From: Streptomyces sp. S.PB5
Lineage (GTDB): Bacteria > Actinomycetota > Actinomycetes > Streptomycetales > Streptomycetaceae
DNA length: 64,000 nucleotides
NCBI RefSeq assembly: GCF_030403745.1
Contig: NZ_JAQMWP010000001.1
Coordinates: 868,001-932,000 of the forward strand
Direction of reading: 5' to 3'
A program made the translations under genes and the position numbers. The notes below the pieces were generated by a model. The model was not told where the DNA came from and made no database searches. It was given only the letters and a program-made list of their open reading frames with translations. Below are positions 37,596 through 45,960 of the stretch, one piece after another. Every line of letters begins with the position of its first letter. Position 1 is the first letter of the stretch.

Positions 37596-38863
37596 CACAG
37601 CTGCCGGGCCTCCTCACTGAGTCCAATCTTCTTGGCGAGGCGATCCGCAAGGACTTCCCCATCCTGGACCGCCAGGTCCACGACGGTAAGAAGCTCGTGT
37701 ACCTGGACAACGCGGCGACCTCGCAGAAGCCGCGCCAGGTGCTGGACGCCCTGAGTGAGTACTACGAGCGCTACAACGCCAACGTCCACCGCGGTGTGCA
37801 TGTGCTCGCCGAGGAGGCCACGGCGCTGTACGAGGGCGCGCGCGACAAGGTCGCGGCGTTCATCAACGCGCCCTCACGCGACGAGGTGATCTTCACCAAG
37901 AACGCCTCCGAGTCGCTCAACCTCGTGGCGAACATGCTGGGCTGGGCCGACGAGCCCTACCGCGTGGACCACGAGACCGAGATCGTCATCACGGAGATGG
38001 AGCACCACTCCAACATCGTGCCGTGGCAGCTGCTCGCGCAGCGCACGGGCGCGAAGCTGAAGTGGTTCGGTCTGACCGACGACGGCCGTCTCGACCTGTC
38101 GAACATCGACGAGATCATCACCGAGAAGACGAAGATCGTCTCCTTCGTGCTGGTGTCGAACATCCTCGGCACGATCAACCCGGTCGAGGCGATAGTGCGC
38201 CGGGCGCAGGAGGTCGGCGCCCTGGTCTGCATCGACGCCTCGCAGGCCGCGCCGCACATGCCGCTGGACGTGCAGTCGCTCCAGGCCGACTTCGTGGCCT
38301 TCACCGGCCACAAGATGTGCGGTCCGACGGGCATCGGCGTGCTCTGGGGCCGCCAGGAGCTCCTGGAGGACCTGCCCCCGTTCCTGGGCGGCGGCGAGAT
38401 GATCGAGACGGTGTCGATGCACTCCTCGACCTACGCGCCGGCTCCGCACAAGTTCGAGGCGGGCACCCCGCCGATCGCGCAGGCGGTCGGTCTGGGCGCG
38501 GCGATCGACTACCTGACCTCGATCGGCATGGACAAGATCCTCGCCCATGAGCACGCGATCACCGAGTACGCGGTCAAGCGTCTCAGCGAGGTCCCTGACC
38601 TGAAGATCATCGGCCCGACGACGGCCGAGGACCGCGGTGCGGCGATCTCCTTCACGCTCGGCGACATCCACCCGCACGACGTGGGCCAGGTACTGGACGA
38701 GCAGGGCATCGCGGTCCGCGTGGGTCACCACTGCGCCCGCCCGGTCTGCCTCCGGTACGGAATTCCTGCGACCACGAGAGCGTCGTTCTATCTGTACTCC
38801 ACGCCGGCCGAGATCGACGCTCTGGTCGACGGTCTGGAGCACGTACGGAACTTCTTCGGCTGA
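37592..38863 (+). CDS. sufS: Cysteine desulfurase SufS
   Basis: This PLP enzyme removes sulfur from cysteine and passes it to SufU. The 423-residue product has the PLP lysine in FTGHKMCGPTGIG and the persulfide cysteine in RVGHHCARPVC, the group II (SufS) form with a short active-site loop. GTG 37592 overlaps the sufC stop by four bases. sufU starts 16 bases after the stop. Confidence 0.97.
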   Translation: MTQLPGLLTESNLLGEAIRKDFPILDRQVHDGKKLVYLDNAATSQKPRQVLDALSEYYERYNANVHRGVHVLAEEATALYEGARDKVAAFINAPSRDEVIFTKNASESLNLVANMLGWADEPYRVDHETEIVITEMEHHSNIVPWQLLAQRTGAKLKWFGLTDDGRLDLSNIDEIITEKTKIVSFVLVSNILGTINPVEAIVRRAQEVGALVCIDASQAAPHMPLDVQSLQADFVAFTGHKMCGPTGIGVLWGRQELLEDLPPFLGGGEMIETVSMHSSTYAPAPHKFEAGTPPIAQAVGLGAAIDYLTSIGMDKILAHEHAITEYAVKRLSEVPDLKIIGPTTAEDRGAAISFTLGDIHPHDVGQVLDEQGIAVRVGHHCARPVCLRYGIPATTRASFYLYSTPAEIDALVDGLEHVRNFFG

Positions 38864-38879
38864 GGGGCGTGCTGAAACC

Positions 38880-39347
38880 GTGAAGCTGGACTCCATGTAC
38901 CAGGAAGTCATCCTGGACCACTACAAGCACCCGCACGGGCGTGGTCTTCGGGATGGCGACGCCGAGGTGCACCACGTCAACCCGACGTGCGGCGACGAGA
39001 TCACGCTGCGCGTGAAGTACGACGGCGAGCAGATCGCGGACATCTCGTACGAGGGTCAGGGCTGCTCGATCAGCCAGGCCAGCGCGTCCGTGCTGAACGA
39101 CCTCCTCGTCGGCAAGGAGCTCACCGAGGCGCAGAGGATCCAGGAGACCTTCCTGGAGCTGATGCAGTCCAAGGGGAAGATCGAGCCCGACGACGCCATG
39201 GAGGAGGTGCTGGAGGACGCGGTCGCGTTCGCCGGTGTCTCCAAGTACCCGGCCCGGGTCAAGTGCGCCCTCCTCAGCTGGATGGCGTGGAAGGACGCGA
39301 CGGCCCAGGCCCTGGGCGGGGCCGACGCCGAAAGGAAGACGGCATGA
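38880..39347 (+). CDS. sufU: SufU sulfur-transfer protein (NifU/IscU-like)
   Basis: SufU is the zinc-dependent sulfur acceptor for SufS. It has 155 residues and three metal-site cysteines in NPTCGDE, GQGCSISQAS and VKCALLSW. It also has the insert of about 20 residues that distinguishes SufU from IscU. GTG 38880 is chosen; ATG 38895 is a shorter alternative. Its stop overlaps the next start. Confidence 0.95.
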   Translation: MKLDSMYQEVILDHYKHPHGRGLRDGDAEVHHVNPTCGDEITLRVKYDGEQIADISYEGQGCSISQASASVLNDLLVGKELTEAQRIQETFLELMQSKGKIEPDDAMEEVLEDAVAFAGVSKYPARVKCALLSWMAWKDATAQALGGADAERKTA

Positions 39348-39676
39348 GCGAGACGCTTGAGATGAAGCCGGCCTCGGAGGAGGAGATCCGCGAGGCGCTG
39401 TACGACGTCGTCGACCCGGAACTGGGCATCGACGTCGTCAACCTCGGTCTGATCTACGGCATCCACATCGACGACGCGAACATCGCGACGATCGACATGA
39501 CCCTGACGTCGGCGGCCTGTCCGCTGACCGATGTCATCGAGGACCAGGCCAAGTCCGCCACGGACGGCCTCGTCAACGAGCTGCGCATCAACTGGGTCTG
39601 GATGCCGCCGTGGGGCCCGGACAAGATCACGGACGACGGGCGCGAGCAGCTTCGGGCGCTCGGGTTCAACGTCTGA
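39344..39676 (+). CDS. sufT: SufT-like MIP18/DUF59 metal-sulfur assembly factor
   Basis: This 110-residue DUF59 protein has VVDPELGIDVVNLGLIY and the conserved cysteine in LTSAACPLTDVIEDQ. Relatives (SufT, PaaD, MIP18) help load Fe-S clusters onto client proteins. ATG 39344 overlaps the sufU stop. It is the last gene of the operon and a T-tailed terminator follows within 50 bases. Confidence 0.92.
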   Translation: MSETLEMKPASEEEIREALYDVVDPELGIDVVNLGLIYGIHIDDANIATIDMTLTSAACPLTDVIEDQAKSATDGLVNELRINWVWMPPWGPDKITDDGREQLRALGFNV

Positions 39677-39719
39677 CAGCGACACTGTCTGCCAGCGACA
39701 CCGTCTGACAGAGATACGA
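39672..39719 (+). repeat. Three tandem imperfect 16-base repeats at the sufT stop
   Basis: TCTGACAGCGACACTG, TCTGCCAGCGACACCG and TCTGACAGAGATACGA follow one another. The first begins inside the last sense codon and contains the stop. Confidence 0.75.
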
Positions 39720-39722
39720 CGA

Positions 39723-39760
39723 ACGGCGGTGCCCCTTGCGAGGGGGCGCCGCCGTTTTTT
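39723..39760 (+). terminator. Rho-independent terminator of the suf operon
   Basis: ACGGCGGTGCCCC (39723-39735) pairs with 39743-39755 over 13 positions with one wobble, and six T follow. It is the most classical terminator in the window. Confidence 0.92.
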
Positions 39761-39775
39761 CCTGCCCGGAGTTCC

Positions 39776-40600
39776 TCAGGCCAGCCCGTCCACCAACCAG
39801 AACGCCGAGTCCCGGCGGTACAGGTCGCTCTGCTGGTACGGCTCCAGTTTCAGCTGGAAGTTCTGGTGGCGCAGGAAGCGGCCGGGGTAGTTGACCGACT
39901 CCAGCATGGTCGCGCCGTAGACGGAGGACGTGCGGGGGCAGAACGTGGCGTCCTGCTTGAAGAGGGACGAGCCGTCGCCGGTGTCGGCGATGAGGACGAA
40001 GCTGCGGTGGCGGAGGTACTTGCCGTCATGGGTGGCGAACGAGTAACAGGCGCTGTTCGCAAGGCCCTTGACGAGTTTGAAGGTGGAGTCCTCGCGGGAT
40101 TCCGAGCCACCGACCCGGTCCAGCTTCACGTAGCCGCCGTTGACGTGCCAGTAGCGGTCGGGGTAGTTCGCCGAGCGGATCGAGCGCCATTTGACCGGCG
40201 GCTTCGGGGGCGACGAACTCGGTTTGGACGAAGGGGACTTGGAGGTCGCAGCGGGGACCGGGGCGGGGGAGTTGCCCTGTTGGGCCGGGGCGGCGGAAGC
40301 GGATTCCTCCGAAGTGGCCAGGCCGCTCTTGCCCTTGGGCGGGAGCGTCGTGGTGTCGGAGGGGCTGGCGTAGCCGGCCAGACCCGGCAGCGTCCCGGCG
40401 TCCGTGGGCGGTGCCGACTTCGACACGGCGTCAGGAGTGCCGTCCGTCATGGATATTGCCGTCACACAGGCGACGACGGTGGCCACGGCGAGGGCGCCCG
40501 CGAGATACAGGCGGCGGGTTCCCGGTGCCCGGGATGTGTCGGGTGCCCAGCCGGTCTCCCACGGGCGGTCCTGCGGGGGCTGGGACTTGTCTTGTGGCAT
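39776..40600 (-). CDS. Membrane-anchored AbfB-domain protein
   Basis: The 274-residue product has a short cytoplasmic start, one membrane helix (about 30-50) and a Ser/Pro/Ala-rich spacer to about 135. The C-terminal beta-trefoil resembles the arabinofuranosidase B (AbfB) sugar-binding domain: SIRSANYPDRYWHVNG, ATHDGKYLRHRSF and ESVNYPGRFLRHQNF are its three repeats. No catalytic domain is present, so it probably binds arabinose-containing polymers at the cell surface. ATG 40600 follows AGAGGAA. Longer upstream readings have no support. Confidence 0.85.
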   Translation of the reverse strand: MPQDKSQPPQDRPWETGWAPDTSRAPGTRRLYLAGALAVATVVACVTAISMTDGTPDAVSKSAPPTDAGTLPGLAGYASPSDTTTLPPKGKSGLATSEESASAAPAQQGNSPAPVPAATSKSPSSKPSSSPPKPPVKWRSIRSANYPDRYWHVNGGYVKLDRVGGSESREDSTFKLVKGLANSACYSFATHDGKYLRHRSFVLIADTGDGSSLFKQDATFCPRTSSVYGATMLESVNYPGRFLRHQNFQLKLEPYQQSDLYRRDSAFWLVDGLA

Positions 40601-40815
40601 GCGCGGTTCCTCTGGCGGAGCCCATGGGGGAGGCCGCAGCCGTGACGGCGCGGTAGATGAACGGTGAAGCAGGTTGGCACAGTAGTGGACTCGGCCCTCA
40701 TCAAGCAGCCGTTTGGGAGAGCGGTTTCCACATCGATCTCGCAGCGACACCCAAAGAAGATCGTGCGCCCCCGATCGCGGCCTCGGCCGCTGTCGTGGCC
40801 GCTGTTGCGGCGCTG

Positions 40816-40853
40816 TTGTGTACGGCCGTACGCATGGTGTGTACACTCGTACA
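40816..40853. promoter_or_regulatory. Operator-like palindromes and leaderless promoter before the SMR pump
   Basis: GTACGGCCGTAC (40820-40831) is a perfect 12-base palindrome and GTGTACAC lies at 40839-40846. TACACT (40842-40847) is a good -10 box ending 7 bases before the ATG at 40855, and no ribosome site is seen. The downstream TetR protein is the natural candidate to bind here. Confidence 0.55.
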
Positions 40854-40854
40854 T

Positions 40855-41175
40855 ATGGGATACCTACTGCTCGCCGGCGCCATCGCCGCCGAGGTGGCCG
40901 CGACGACCGCGATGAAGTACAGCGACGGCTTCAGCAGACTGCTGCCGTCGCTGCTGACCCTGCTCGGGTACGCGCTGGCGTTCGTGCTGCTCGCACAGAC
41001 GCTGAAGACCGTGTCGGTCGGCACGGCCTATGCGATCTGGGCGGGCGTCGGCACCGCGGTGATCGCCACGATCGGGGTCACGTTCCTGGGCGAGGGGATG
41101 AACCTCGCCAAAGCCACCGGGATCGTGCTGATCATCGCCGGGGTGGTCGTGCTGAACCTGGGCGGTGCGCACTGA
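40855..41175 (+). CDS. SMR-family multidrug efflux protein
   Basis: The 106-residue protein has four membrane helices. The conserved glutamate in the first helix (AGAIAAEVAATTAMKYSDGF, E14) couples proton entry to drug export, and YAIWAGVGTA and GEGMNLAKATGIVLI are also EmrE/QacE-like. The stop overlaps the tetR ATG by one base (TGATG), giving a pump-regulator pair. Confidence 0.95.
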   Translation: MGYLLLAGAIAAEVAATTAMKYSDGFSRLLPSLLTLLGYALAFVLLAQTLKTVSVGTAYAIWAGVGTAVIATIGVTFLGEGMNLAKATGIVLIIAGVVVLNLGGAH

Positions 41176-41711
41176 TGGCCCGGAGGTACGACCCCGAGCG
41201 ACGGCAGCGGATCATCGACGCGGCGATCCGGGTCGTGGGACGCCAGGGGCTCGCTGGGCTGAGCCACCGGTCCGTCGCCGCCGAGGCCGATGTGCCGCTC
41301 GGCTCGACGACGTACCACTTCACGACCCTCGACGAGCTGATCGTCGCGGCGCTGCGGCAGGCGAACGAGGGGTTCGCCAAGGTGATCGCCGCGCATGGCG
41401 CCCTTGAGGATCCCGAGGGGGACGTGGCCGCCGATCTCGCCCGGATCCTGGGGGAGTGGCTGAGCGGCGACGCCACGGGGGTCGAGCTGGAGTACGAGCT
41501 CTATCTCGCCGCCCTGCGCCGGCCCGCGCTCCGGCCGGTCGCCGCCGAGTGGTGCGAGGAGCTGGCCGCACCCCTGATCCGGCGCACCGATCCGGAGACG
41601 GCTCGGGGGCTCGTCGCGATGATGGACGGGATCTGTCTGCAGGTGCTGCTGACGGGGAGGCCGTACGACGAGGTGTATGCGCGGGAGATGCTGGGGCGGG
41701 TGATCGGCTGA
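41175..41711 (+). CDS. TetR-family repressor, likely of the SMR pump
   Basis: The 178-residue protein has the TetR N-terminal helix-turn-helix: RQRIIDAAIRVVGRQGLAGLSHRSVAAEADVPLGSTTYHF covers residues 9-48. The C-terminal domain is helical and ligand-binding. It is translationally coupled to the pump, a common autoregulated arrangement, and the palindromes in front of the pump are its probable sites. Confidence 0.93.
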   Translation: MARRYDPERRQRIIDAAIRVVGRQGLAGLSHRSVAAEADVPLGSTTYHFTTLDELIVAALRQANEGFAKVIAAHGALEDPEGDVAADLARILGEWLSGDATGVELEYELYLAALRRPALRPVAAEWCEELAAPLIRRTDPETARGLVAMMDGICLQVLLTGRPYDEVYAREMLGRVIG

Positions 41712-41807
41712 CGCGCGCCCGGTCCTTCCCGTCGGGCCGTGAACCCTTTCCCGCCCATCGGGGAACAGGGGGTGACAGCACACGGACCGAGGGACCCAGG
41801 GGGACTT

Positions 41808-42446
41808 GTGAGCGGACCACCGCCGTCCATGGCGCGGGCGGGGGACGACGGGGACGTCGTCGCGCAGTCGTTGGAGCAACCGGAGCTGTTCGCCCGGCTC
41901 TACGACCGGTACGCGCCCGACATCCACCGGTACGCGGCCAGGCGTCTCGGTGACAGCGCGGCCGACGACTCCCCCACGCTCGAATGCGCTCGCGCGGGGG
42001 GACCCCCATCCGCGGACACCTTCCTGGTCGCCTTCCGCACCCGCTCCCGCTACGACGTGACGCGTTCCAACGCCCGCCCCTGGCTGTACGGCATCGCGGG
42101 CAACCTCATCGGCAAACAGCGCCGCGCGGAGATACGGGCGTTACGGGCGCTGGCCCGCAGTGGGCACGACCCGGTGGCCGAGTCCTGGTCGGAGCGGGCC
42201 GACGCCCGGGTCACCGCACAGGCGGCGCACGCCCCGCTCGCCGGTGCGCTGGCCGGACTGTCCGCGGGGGACCGGCATGTGCTGCTGCTCGTGGCCTGGG
42301 CGGAGCTGACGTACCCCGAGGTCGCGGAGGCGCTCGGGATTCCGGTGGGTACCGTCCGCTCCCGGCTCAACCGGGCCCGCCGCAAGGTCCGTTCGGCGCT
42401 CGGCGCCGACCCCGCATTCACGCTGGACGCCACGGAGGTGGTCTGA
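41808..42446 (+). CDS. ECF-type RNA polymerase sigma factor with an in-frame repeat insertion
   Basis: The 212-residue product has sigma region 2 (LYDRYAPDIHRYAARRLGD ... FLVAFRTRSRYD) and region 4 (AGDRHVLLLVAWAELTYPEVAEALGIPVGTVRSRL). Between them, at residues about 55-67, 13 residues (SPTLECARAGGPP) interrupt the expected region 2.1/2.2 junction. They are encoded by a palindromic repeat (41969-42009). Codon 112 is TTA (42141-42143). The start GTG 41808 follows AGGGGGA closely; ATG 41829 is an alternative. The next gene is probably its membrane partner. Confidence 0.88.
   Translation: MSGPPPSMARAGDDGDVVAQSLEQPELFARLYDRYAPDIHRYAARRLGDSAADDSPTLECARAGGPPSADTFLVAFRTRSRYDVTRSNARPWLYGIAGNLIGKQRRAEIRALRALARSGHDPVAESWSERADARVTAQAAHAPLAGALAGLSAGDRHVLLLVAWAELTYPEVAEALGIPVGTVRSRLNRARRKVRSALGADPAFTLDATEVV
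41969..42009 (+). repeat. Palindromic repeat element inside the sigma-factor gene
   Basis: The stretch starts CTCCCCCACGCTCG and ends GGGGGGACCCCCAT, with C and G runs that pair. Elements of this form occur between genes in many Streptomyces genomes as I remember them. Here it is read in frame, adding 39 bases. Confidence 0.65.
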
Positions 42447-42448
42447 CC

Positions 42449-43375
42449 ATGGACGAGATGACGGTGCTCCGTGAACTGCGGGCCGAGGCCCCCGACGCGT
42501 CGCGCGCACAGCTGGCGGCCGGGCGGCAGCGGCTGTTGGGCGAGGCGGCGGCCCGGGGCGGCCGCCGGTACGGGGTGCGGGTCAGCCGGCGGTTCGTGGT
42601 GGCCGGGGCCGCCGCCGCGATCACCGGGGTCGCGGTGCTCGGCACCCAGGTCCTGGGCGGTGCCGAACGCGTCCAGCCGGGCGCCGGGCAGGCCCGCACC
42701 TATGAGCTGGGCAGCGCGAAGGATCTCCTGAACGAGGCCGCGGACGCGATCGAGGCCGGTCCCGCGGTCACGGCCCGCAACGGGCAGTGGATCTACATGA
42801 GGACCGTCGAGACGAACATGACGGACGACGAGCGGCCCGGACCGCGGACCAGCGAGGAGTGGGAGCGGTACGCCGATCCGGCCATGGAGGGCGGACGGGC
42901 CGGCGACGACCGTTCGCCGCGGGAGCAGTACGAGTTCCTGCGGAGCCTCCCGGACGACCTGGCGAAGGTACGGGCGAAGGCACGCGCCTTCTACTACGCC
43001 ACCGACCCCTCCGAGACCCGTACGGAACACGAGTACCGGGCGCTCACCGTGGTCCTCAGCCGTGCCTACGTCTACGACCCCGAGGGGCTCGCTAAGATCT
43101 ACCGGGCCCTGGCCACGATTCCCGGCGTACGGGCCGCGCAGGTCGAGGACGCGGCAGGGCGGGACGCCATCGCGCTGTATCTGAAGGGCGACGACTCGGC
43201 CCGGTTCCGGAACGAGACCCTGCTCGACCCGGGCACCTACCTTTGCACCGGGTTCCGGGACGTGGCCCTGAGCGGCCCCACGGACTCGGGGACGGAGTGG
43301 AAGAAGGGCGACGCGATCATCAGCGGCGCCCGGGTCGCCCTCGCCGTGGTGGACGACAAGGGCGAACGGCCCTGA
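42449..43375 (+). CDS. CU044_5270-family membrane protein paired with the sigma factor
   Basis: The 308-residue protein has a cytoplasmic N-terminus (MDEMTVLRELRAEAPD), one membrane helix (about 50-68, RFVVAGAAAAITGVAVLG) and a large extracellular domain with NGQWIYMRTVET and LSRAYVYDPEGLAKIYRALATIPGVRAA. This architecture is called the CU044_5270 family and regularly follows ECF sigma genes, suggesting an anti-sigma or sensor role. That role is inferred from context. It starts 2 bases after the sigma stop. Confidence 0.85.
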   Translation: MDEMTVLRELRAEAPDASRAQLAAGRQRLLGEAAARGGRRYGVRVSRRFVVAGAAAAITGVAVLGTQVLGGAERVQPGAGQARTYELGSAKDLLNEAADAIEAGPAVTARNGQWIYMRTVETNMTDDERPGPRTSEEWERYADPAMEGGRAGDDRSPREQYEFLRSLPDDLAKVRAKARAFYYATDPSETRTEHEYRALTVVLSRAYVYDPEGLAKIYRALATIPGVRAAQVEDAAGRDAIALYLKGDDSARFRNETLLDPGTYLCTGFRDVALSGPTDSGTEWKKGDAIISGARVALAVVDDKGERP

Positions 43376-43383
43376 GCCGTCCC

Positions 43384-43414
43384 GTGCGCCCGGTACCTGA
43401 GACGCCGGGCGCAC
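43384..43414 (+). terminator. Hairpin terminator before dapD
   Basis: GTGCGCCCGG (43384-43393) and CCGGGCGCAC (43405-43414) form a perfect 10-base stem. Confidence 0.7.
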
Positions 43415-43442
43415 CGGTTCGCCCGCGCGGGCCCCGCCAAGT

Positions 43443-43448
43443 TAGGTT
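43443..43448 (+). promoter_or_regulatory. Leaderless dapD promoter, TAGGTT -10 box
   Basis: TAGGTT ends 6 bases before the dapD ATG and there is no ribosome site, so transcription probably starts at the A of ATG. The -35 box is unclear; TTCGCC at 43418-43423 is the best candidate. Confidence 0.5.
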
Positions 43449-43454
43449 TCCCCT

Positions 43455-44444
43455 ATGACCGACACGACTGCACCCCGCACCACCGGCGCCGTTGCCGCCG
43501 GGCTCGCCACCGTCACCGCCGACGGCACCGTTCTCGACACCTGGTTCCCCGCGCCCGAGCTCGTCGCCGAGGCGGGTCCGTCCGGCACCGAGCGGCTGTC
43601 CGCCGAGAAGGCCGTGGAGCTCCTCGGCGAGGGTGCCGCGAAGGCGATCGGTCCGGACGCCCGGCGTGGCGTCGAGGTGGTCGCGGTCCGTACGGTCATC
43701 TCCTCGCTCGACGAGAAGCCGCTGGACACGCACGACGCCTATCTCCGCCTCCACCTGCTCTCCCACCGCCTGGTCAAGCCGCACGGCCAGAGCCTGGACG
43801 GCATCTTCGGCCTCCTCGCCAACGTGGCCTGGACCTCGCTCGGCCCGGTGGCGGTCGACGACATCGAGAAGGTACGGCTGAACGCCCGTGCCGAGGGTCT
43901 GCACCTCTCGGTGACCTCGATCGACAAGTTCCCGCGCATGACGGACTACGTCGCGCCGAAGGGTGTCCGGATCGCCGACGCCGACCGTGTCCGCCTCGGC
44001 GCGCACCTCGCCGAGGGCACCACCGTCATGCACGAGGGCTTCGTCAACTTCAACGCCGGCACCCTCGGCACCTCCATGGTCGAGGGCCGCATCTCCGCCG
44101 GCGTCATCGTCGGCGACGGCTCCGACATCGGCGGCGGCGCGTCGACGATGGGCACGCTCTCCGGCGGCGGCAACGTCATCATCTCCATCGGCGAGCGGTG
44201 CCTGATCGGCGCCGAGGCGGGCGTGGGGATCGCGCTGGGCGACGAGTGCGTGGTCGAGGCGGGCCTGTACGTCACCGCCGGCACCCGCGTCACCATGCCC
44301 GACGGCCAGATCGTCAAGGCCCGCGAACTCTCCGGCGCCTCCAACATCCTCTTCCGCCGCAACTCGGTCACCGGCACGGTGGAGGCCCGCCCGAACAACG
44401 CGGTCTGGGGCGGCCTGAACGAGATTCTGCACAGCCACAACTGA
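43455..44444 (+). CDS. dapD: Tetrahydrodipicolinate N-succinyltransferase
   Basis: DapD succinylates tetrahydrodipicolinate in the lysine/diaminopimelate pathway that feeds peptidoglycan. The 329-residue product is the actinobacterial form. After an N-terminal helical domain, a left-handed beta-helix of hexapeptide repeats covers about 165-290 ([33 protein letters not shown]...). dapA, for an earlier step, lies 5.5 kb downstream on the other strand. A strong hairpin follows. Confidence 0.95.
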   Translation: MTDTTAPRTTGAVAAGLATVTADGTVLDTWFPAPELVAEAGPSGTERLSAEKAVELLGEGAAKAIGPDARRGVEVVAVRTVISSLDEKPLDTHDAYLRLHLLSHRLVKPHGQSLDGIFGLLANVAWTSLGPVAVDDIEKVRLNARAEGLHLSVTSIDKFPRMTDYVAPKGVRIADADRVRLGAHLAEGTTVMHEGFVNFNAGTLGTSMVEGRISAGVIVGDGSDIGGGASTMGTLSGGGNVIISIGERCLIGAEAGVGIALGDECVVEAGLYVTAGTRVTMPDGQIVKARELSGASNILFRRNSVTGTVEARPNNAVWGGLNEILHSHN

Positions 44445-44498
44445 CCGCGAGGCCGCGCGTTGCGGCCGCCGACCGGACCGCCGGCGCCCGTCGGCATC

Positions 44499-44540
44499 GA
44501 GCGCCCTCCCACTGCCTGAGAACGGCCCGGGAGGGCGCTC
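44499..44540. terminator. Hairpin terminator after dapD
   Basis: GAGCGCCCTCCC (44499-44510) and GGGAGGGCGCTC (44529-44540) pair perfectly over 12 bases with an 18-base loop. Confidence 0.75.
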
Positions 44541-44559
44541 ACGCGTGGACCGGCCCCGG

Positions 44560-44797
44560 CGTCCCGCCATCCTCCCTCCGGCTCTTTCATGGCCGCGTCA
44601 TGGAAGAGGGCCGCGAGCCGGCGACGATGCTCCGGGGCGAGGCGGTCGAAGAGGTGTGCCAGGTATTCGAACCAGGTCGAGGACGCGTCCGGCGAGGCTT
44701 GCCCGTCCGTGCTGGTGTCGATCGCGACCGGACGTGACCGGGCAGGTCGGCGATGGTTCGGGAGTCGTACCAGCGTCTTGCCGTTGCGGTCTTCCAC
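44560..44797 (-). other. Coding-like stretch on the minus strand, possible gene remnant
   Basis: Within the 437-base gap after dapD, one minus-strand frame reads like real protein: VEDRNGKTLVRLPNHRR, then SSTWFEYLAHLFDRLAPEH and RRRLAALFHDAAMKE, with mostly G or C at third positions. It runs on without a stop into antisense dapD, and stops exist only in neighbouring frames. It may be a frameshifted or truncated gene. No family is recognised. Confidence 0.3.
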
Positions 44798-44881
44798 ATG
44801 GACGACCAGGGTCGAGAGGTACGAGTCCCGGCGATCTTTATTGGGTTGCCGTTCGTCCTGGCGTTCGGATAGGAAGCCTGC

Positions 44882-45427
44882 ATGCTGAAGGGTGTGAAGG
44901 TCGGGCTCAGGGCTCGGCATGAAGAGGACATTCCGATCCTGCAGGCCGGGCTGTACGACGACGTGGTCAACGGGTCGCGTGCCGAGGCCCGGCCGTGGCG
45001 GCCGCTCACGCCCGGTTCGAAGGCCCTGCCGCTGTGGACGGACGACGAGGAGGACGGGCATGTCCCGTTCTCGGTGGTGGAGTTGGACGGGGGCGCGCTG
45101 GTCGGGACCGCGACGCTCTGGGGGATCGATCTGCACCACCGGGCCGCGCACATCGGGCTCGGGCTGCTGCCCTCCGCCCGCGGCAAGGGGTACGGCACGG
45201 ACGTCGTCGGGGTCCTGTGCCACTACGCGTTCGTCGTACGCGGCCTGCAGCGGCTGCAGATCGAGACGCTGGCGGACAACGCCGCGATGCTGGGCTCCGC
45301 CGAACGCAACGGCTTCGTCCGCGAGGGTGTGCTGCGTTCCGCGGCCTGGGTGATGGGCGAGTTCCTGGACGAGGTGGTCCTCGGACTGCTCGCGCAGGAC
45401 TGGAAGCCGGCTTCGCGGGCCCGGTGA
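44882..45427 (+). CDS. GNAT-family N-acetyltransferase
   Basis: The 181-residue protein has the RimJ/RimL-like GNAT fold. IGLGLLPSARGKGYGTDVVGVLCHYAF (about 92-118) contains the acetyl-CoA loop R-G-K-G-Y-G. The C-terminal ETLADNAAMLGSAERNGFVREGVLR is the usual alpha4/beta region. The acceptor is unknown. ATG 44882 follows AGGAAG. It is a single gene. Confidence 0.92.
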   Translation: MLKGVKVGLRARHEEDIPILQAGLYDDVVNGSRAEARPWRPLTPGSKALPLWTDDEEDGHVPFSVVELDGGALVGTATLWGIDLHHRAAHIGLGLLPSARGKGYGTDVVGVLCHYAFVVRGLQRLQIETLADNAAMLGSAERNGFVREGVLRSAAWVMGEFLDEVVLGLLAQDWKPASRAR

Positions 45428-45462
45428 AACGGGAGGTCACGGCCGCCGAATGATCAGAGTGA

Positions 45463-45960
45463 TCAGAGCTGCGCCGCGAACCCCGCCAGCGCCTTGAAGT
45501 CCGCCTCCCGCAGACCGACCCGCGGATCGACGTGGTGCAGGAGCGCTGCGCCCGGGTGACGGGCCGTCACATACGTCTCGTCCGCCGGGCTCTGTTCGTC
45601 GTCCACCCACGCGAAGGAACGGCCCTCGGCGTACGCCACGATCGCCTCCGTCTTCCAGTGGACCCCGTCGGGGCGGTGGGCGAACAGGGAGTCGCCGAAG
45701 TCGACGTACGGGAGCGGGGGCAGGCCGACGACCGGGCCGATCCAGCGGTTGGCGGCGTCCATCCAGGTGGTCGCCCAGCACAGGTCGTAGGGGAGGGCGA
45801 GCAGCGCCGGGCCGTGCGACGGGTTGAGCCATACCCGCAGCGGAGTGCCCGGGCGCAGGGCCACGCGGATGGTCGTGTAACCCTCGGGCCGGCGCTGCGG
45901 CTTGGCCGCGTACGGGTTGAGCGGGCCGTCGACGTCGAGGAAGAGGAGGGGGCGGCTCAT
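45463..45960 (-). CDS. HAD-like domain protein
   Basis: The 165-residue protein starts MSRPLLFLDVDGPLNP, the DxDG motif I of haloacid-dehalogenase-like enzymes, and continues with CWATTWMDAAN (motif II region) and FAWVDDEQSPAD (motif IV acidic pair). It matches the small HAD domain found in nucleic-acid repair and conflict contexts, but the substrate is unknown. ATG 45960 is preferred over the long reading from 46056. Confidence 0.82.
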   Translation of the reverse strand: MSRPLLFLDVDGPLNPYAAKPQRRPEGYTTIRVALRPGTPLRVWLNPSHGPALLALPYDLCWATTWMDAANRWIGPVVGLPPLPYVDFGDSLFAHRPDGVHWKTEAIVAYAEGRSFAWVDDEQSPADETYVTARHPGAALLHHVDPRVGLREADFKALAGFAAQL

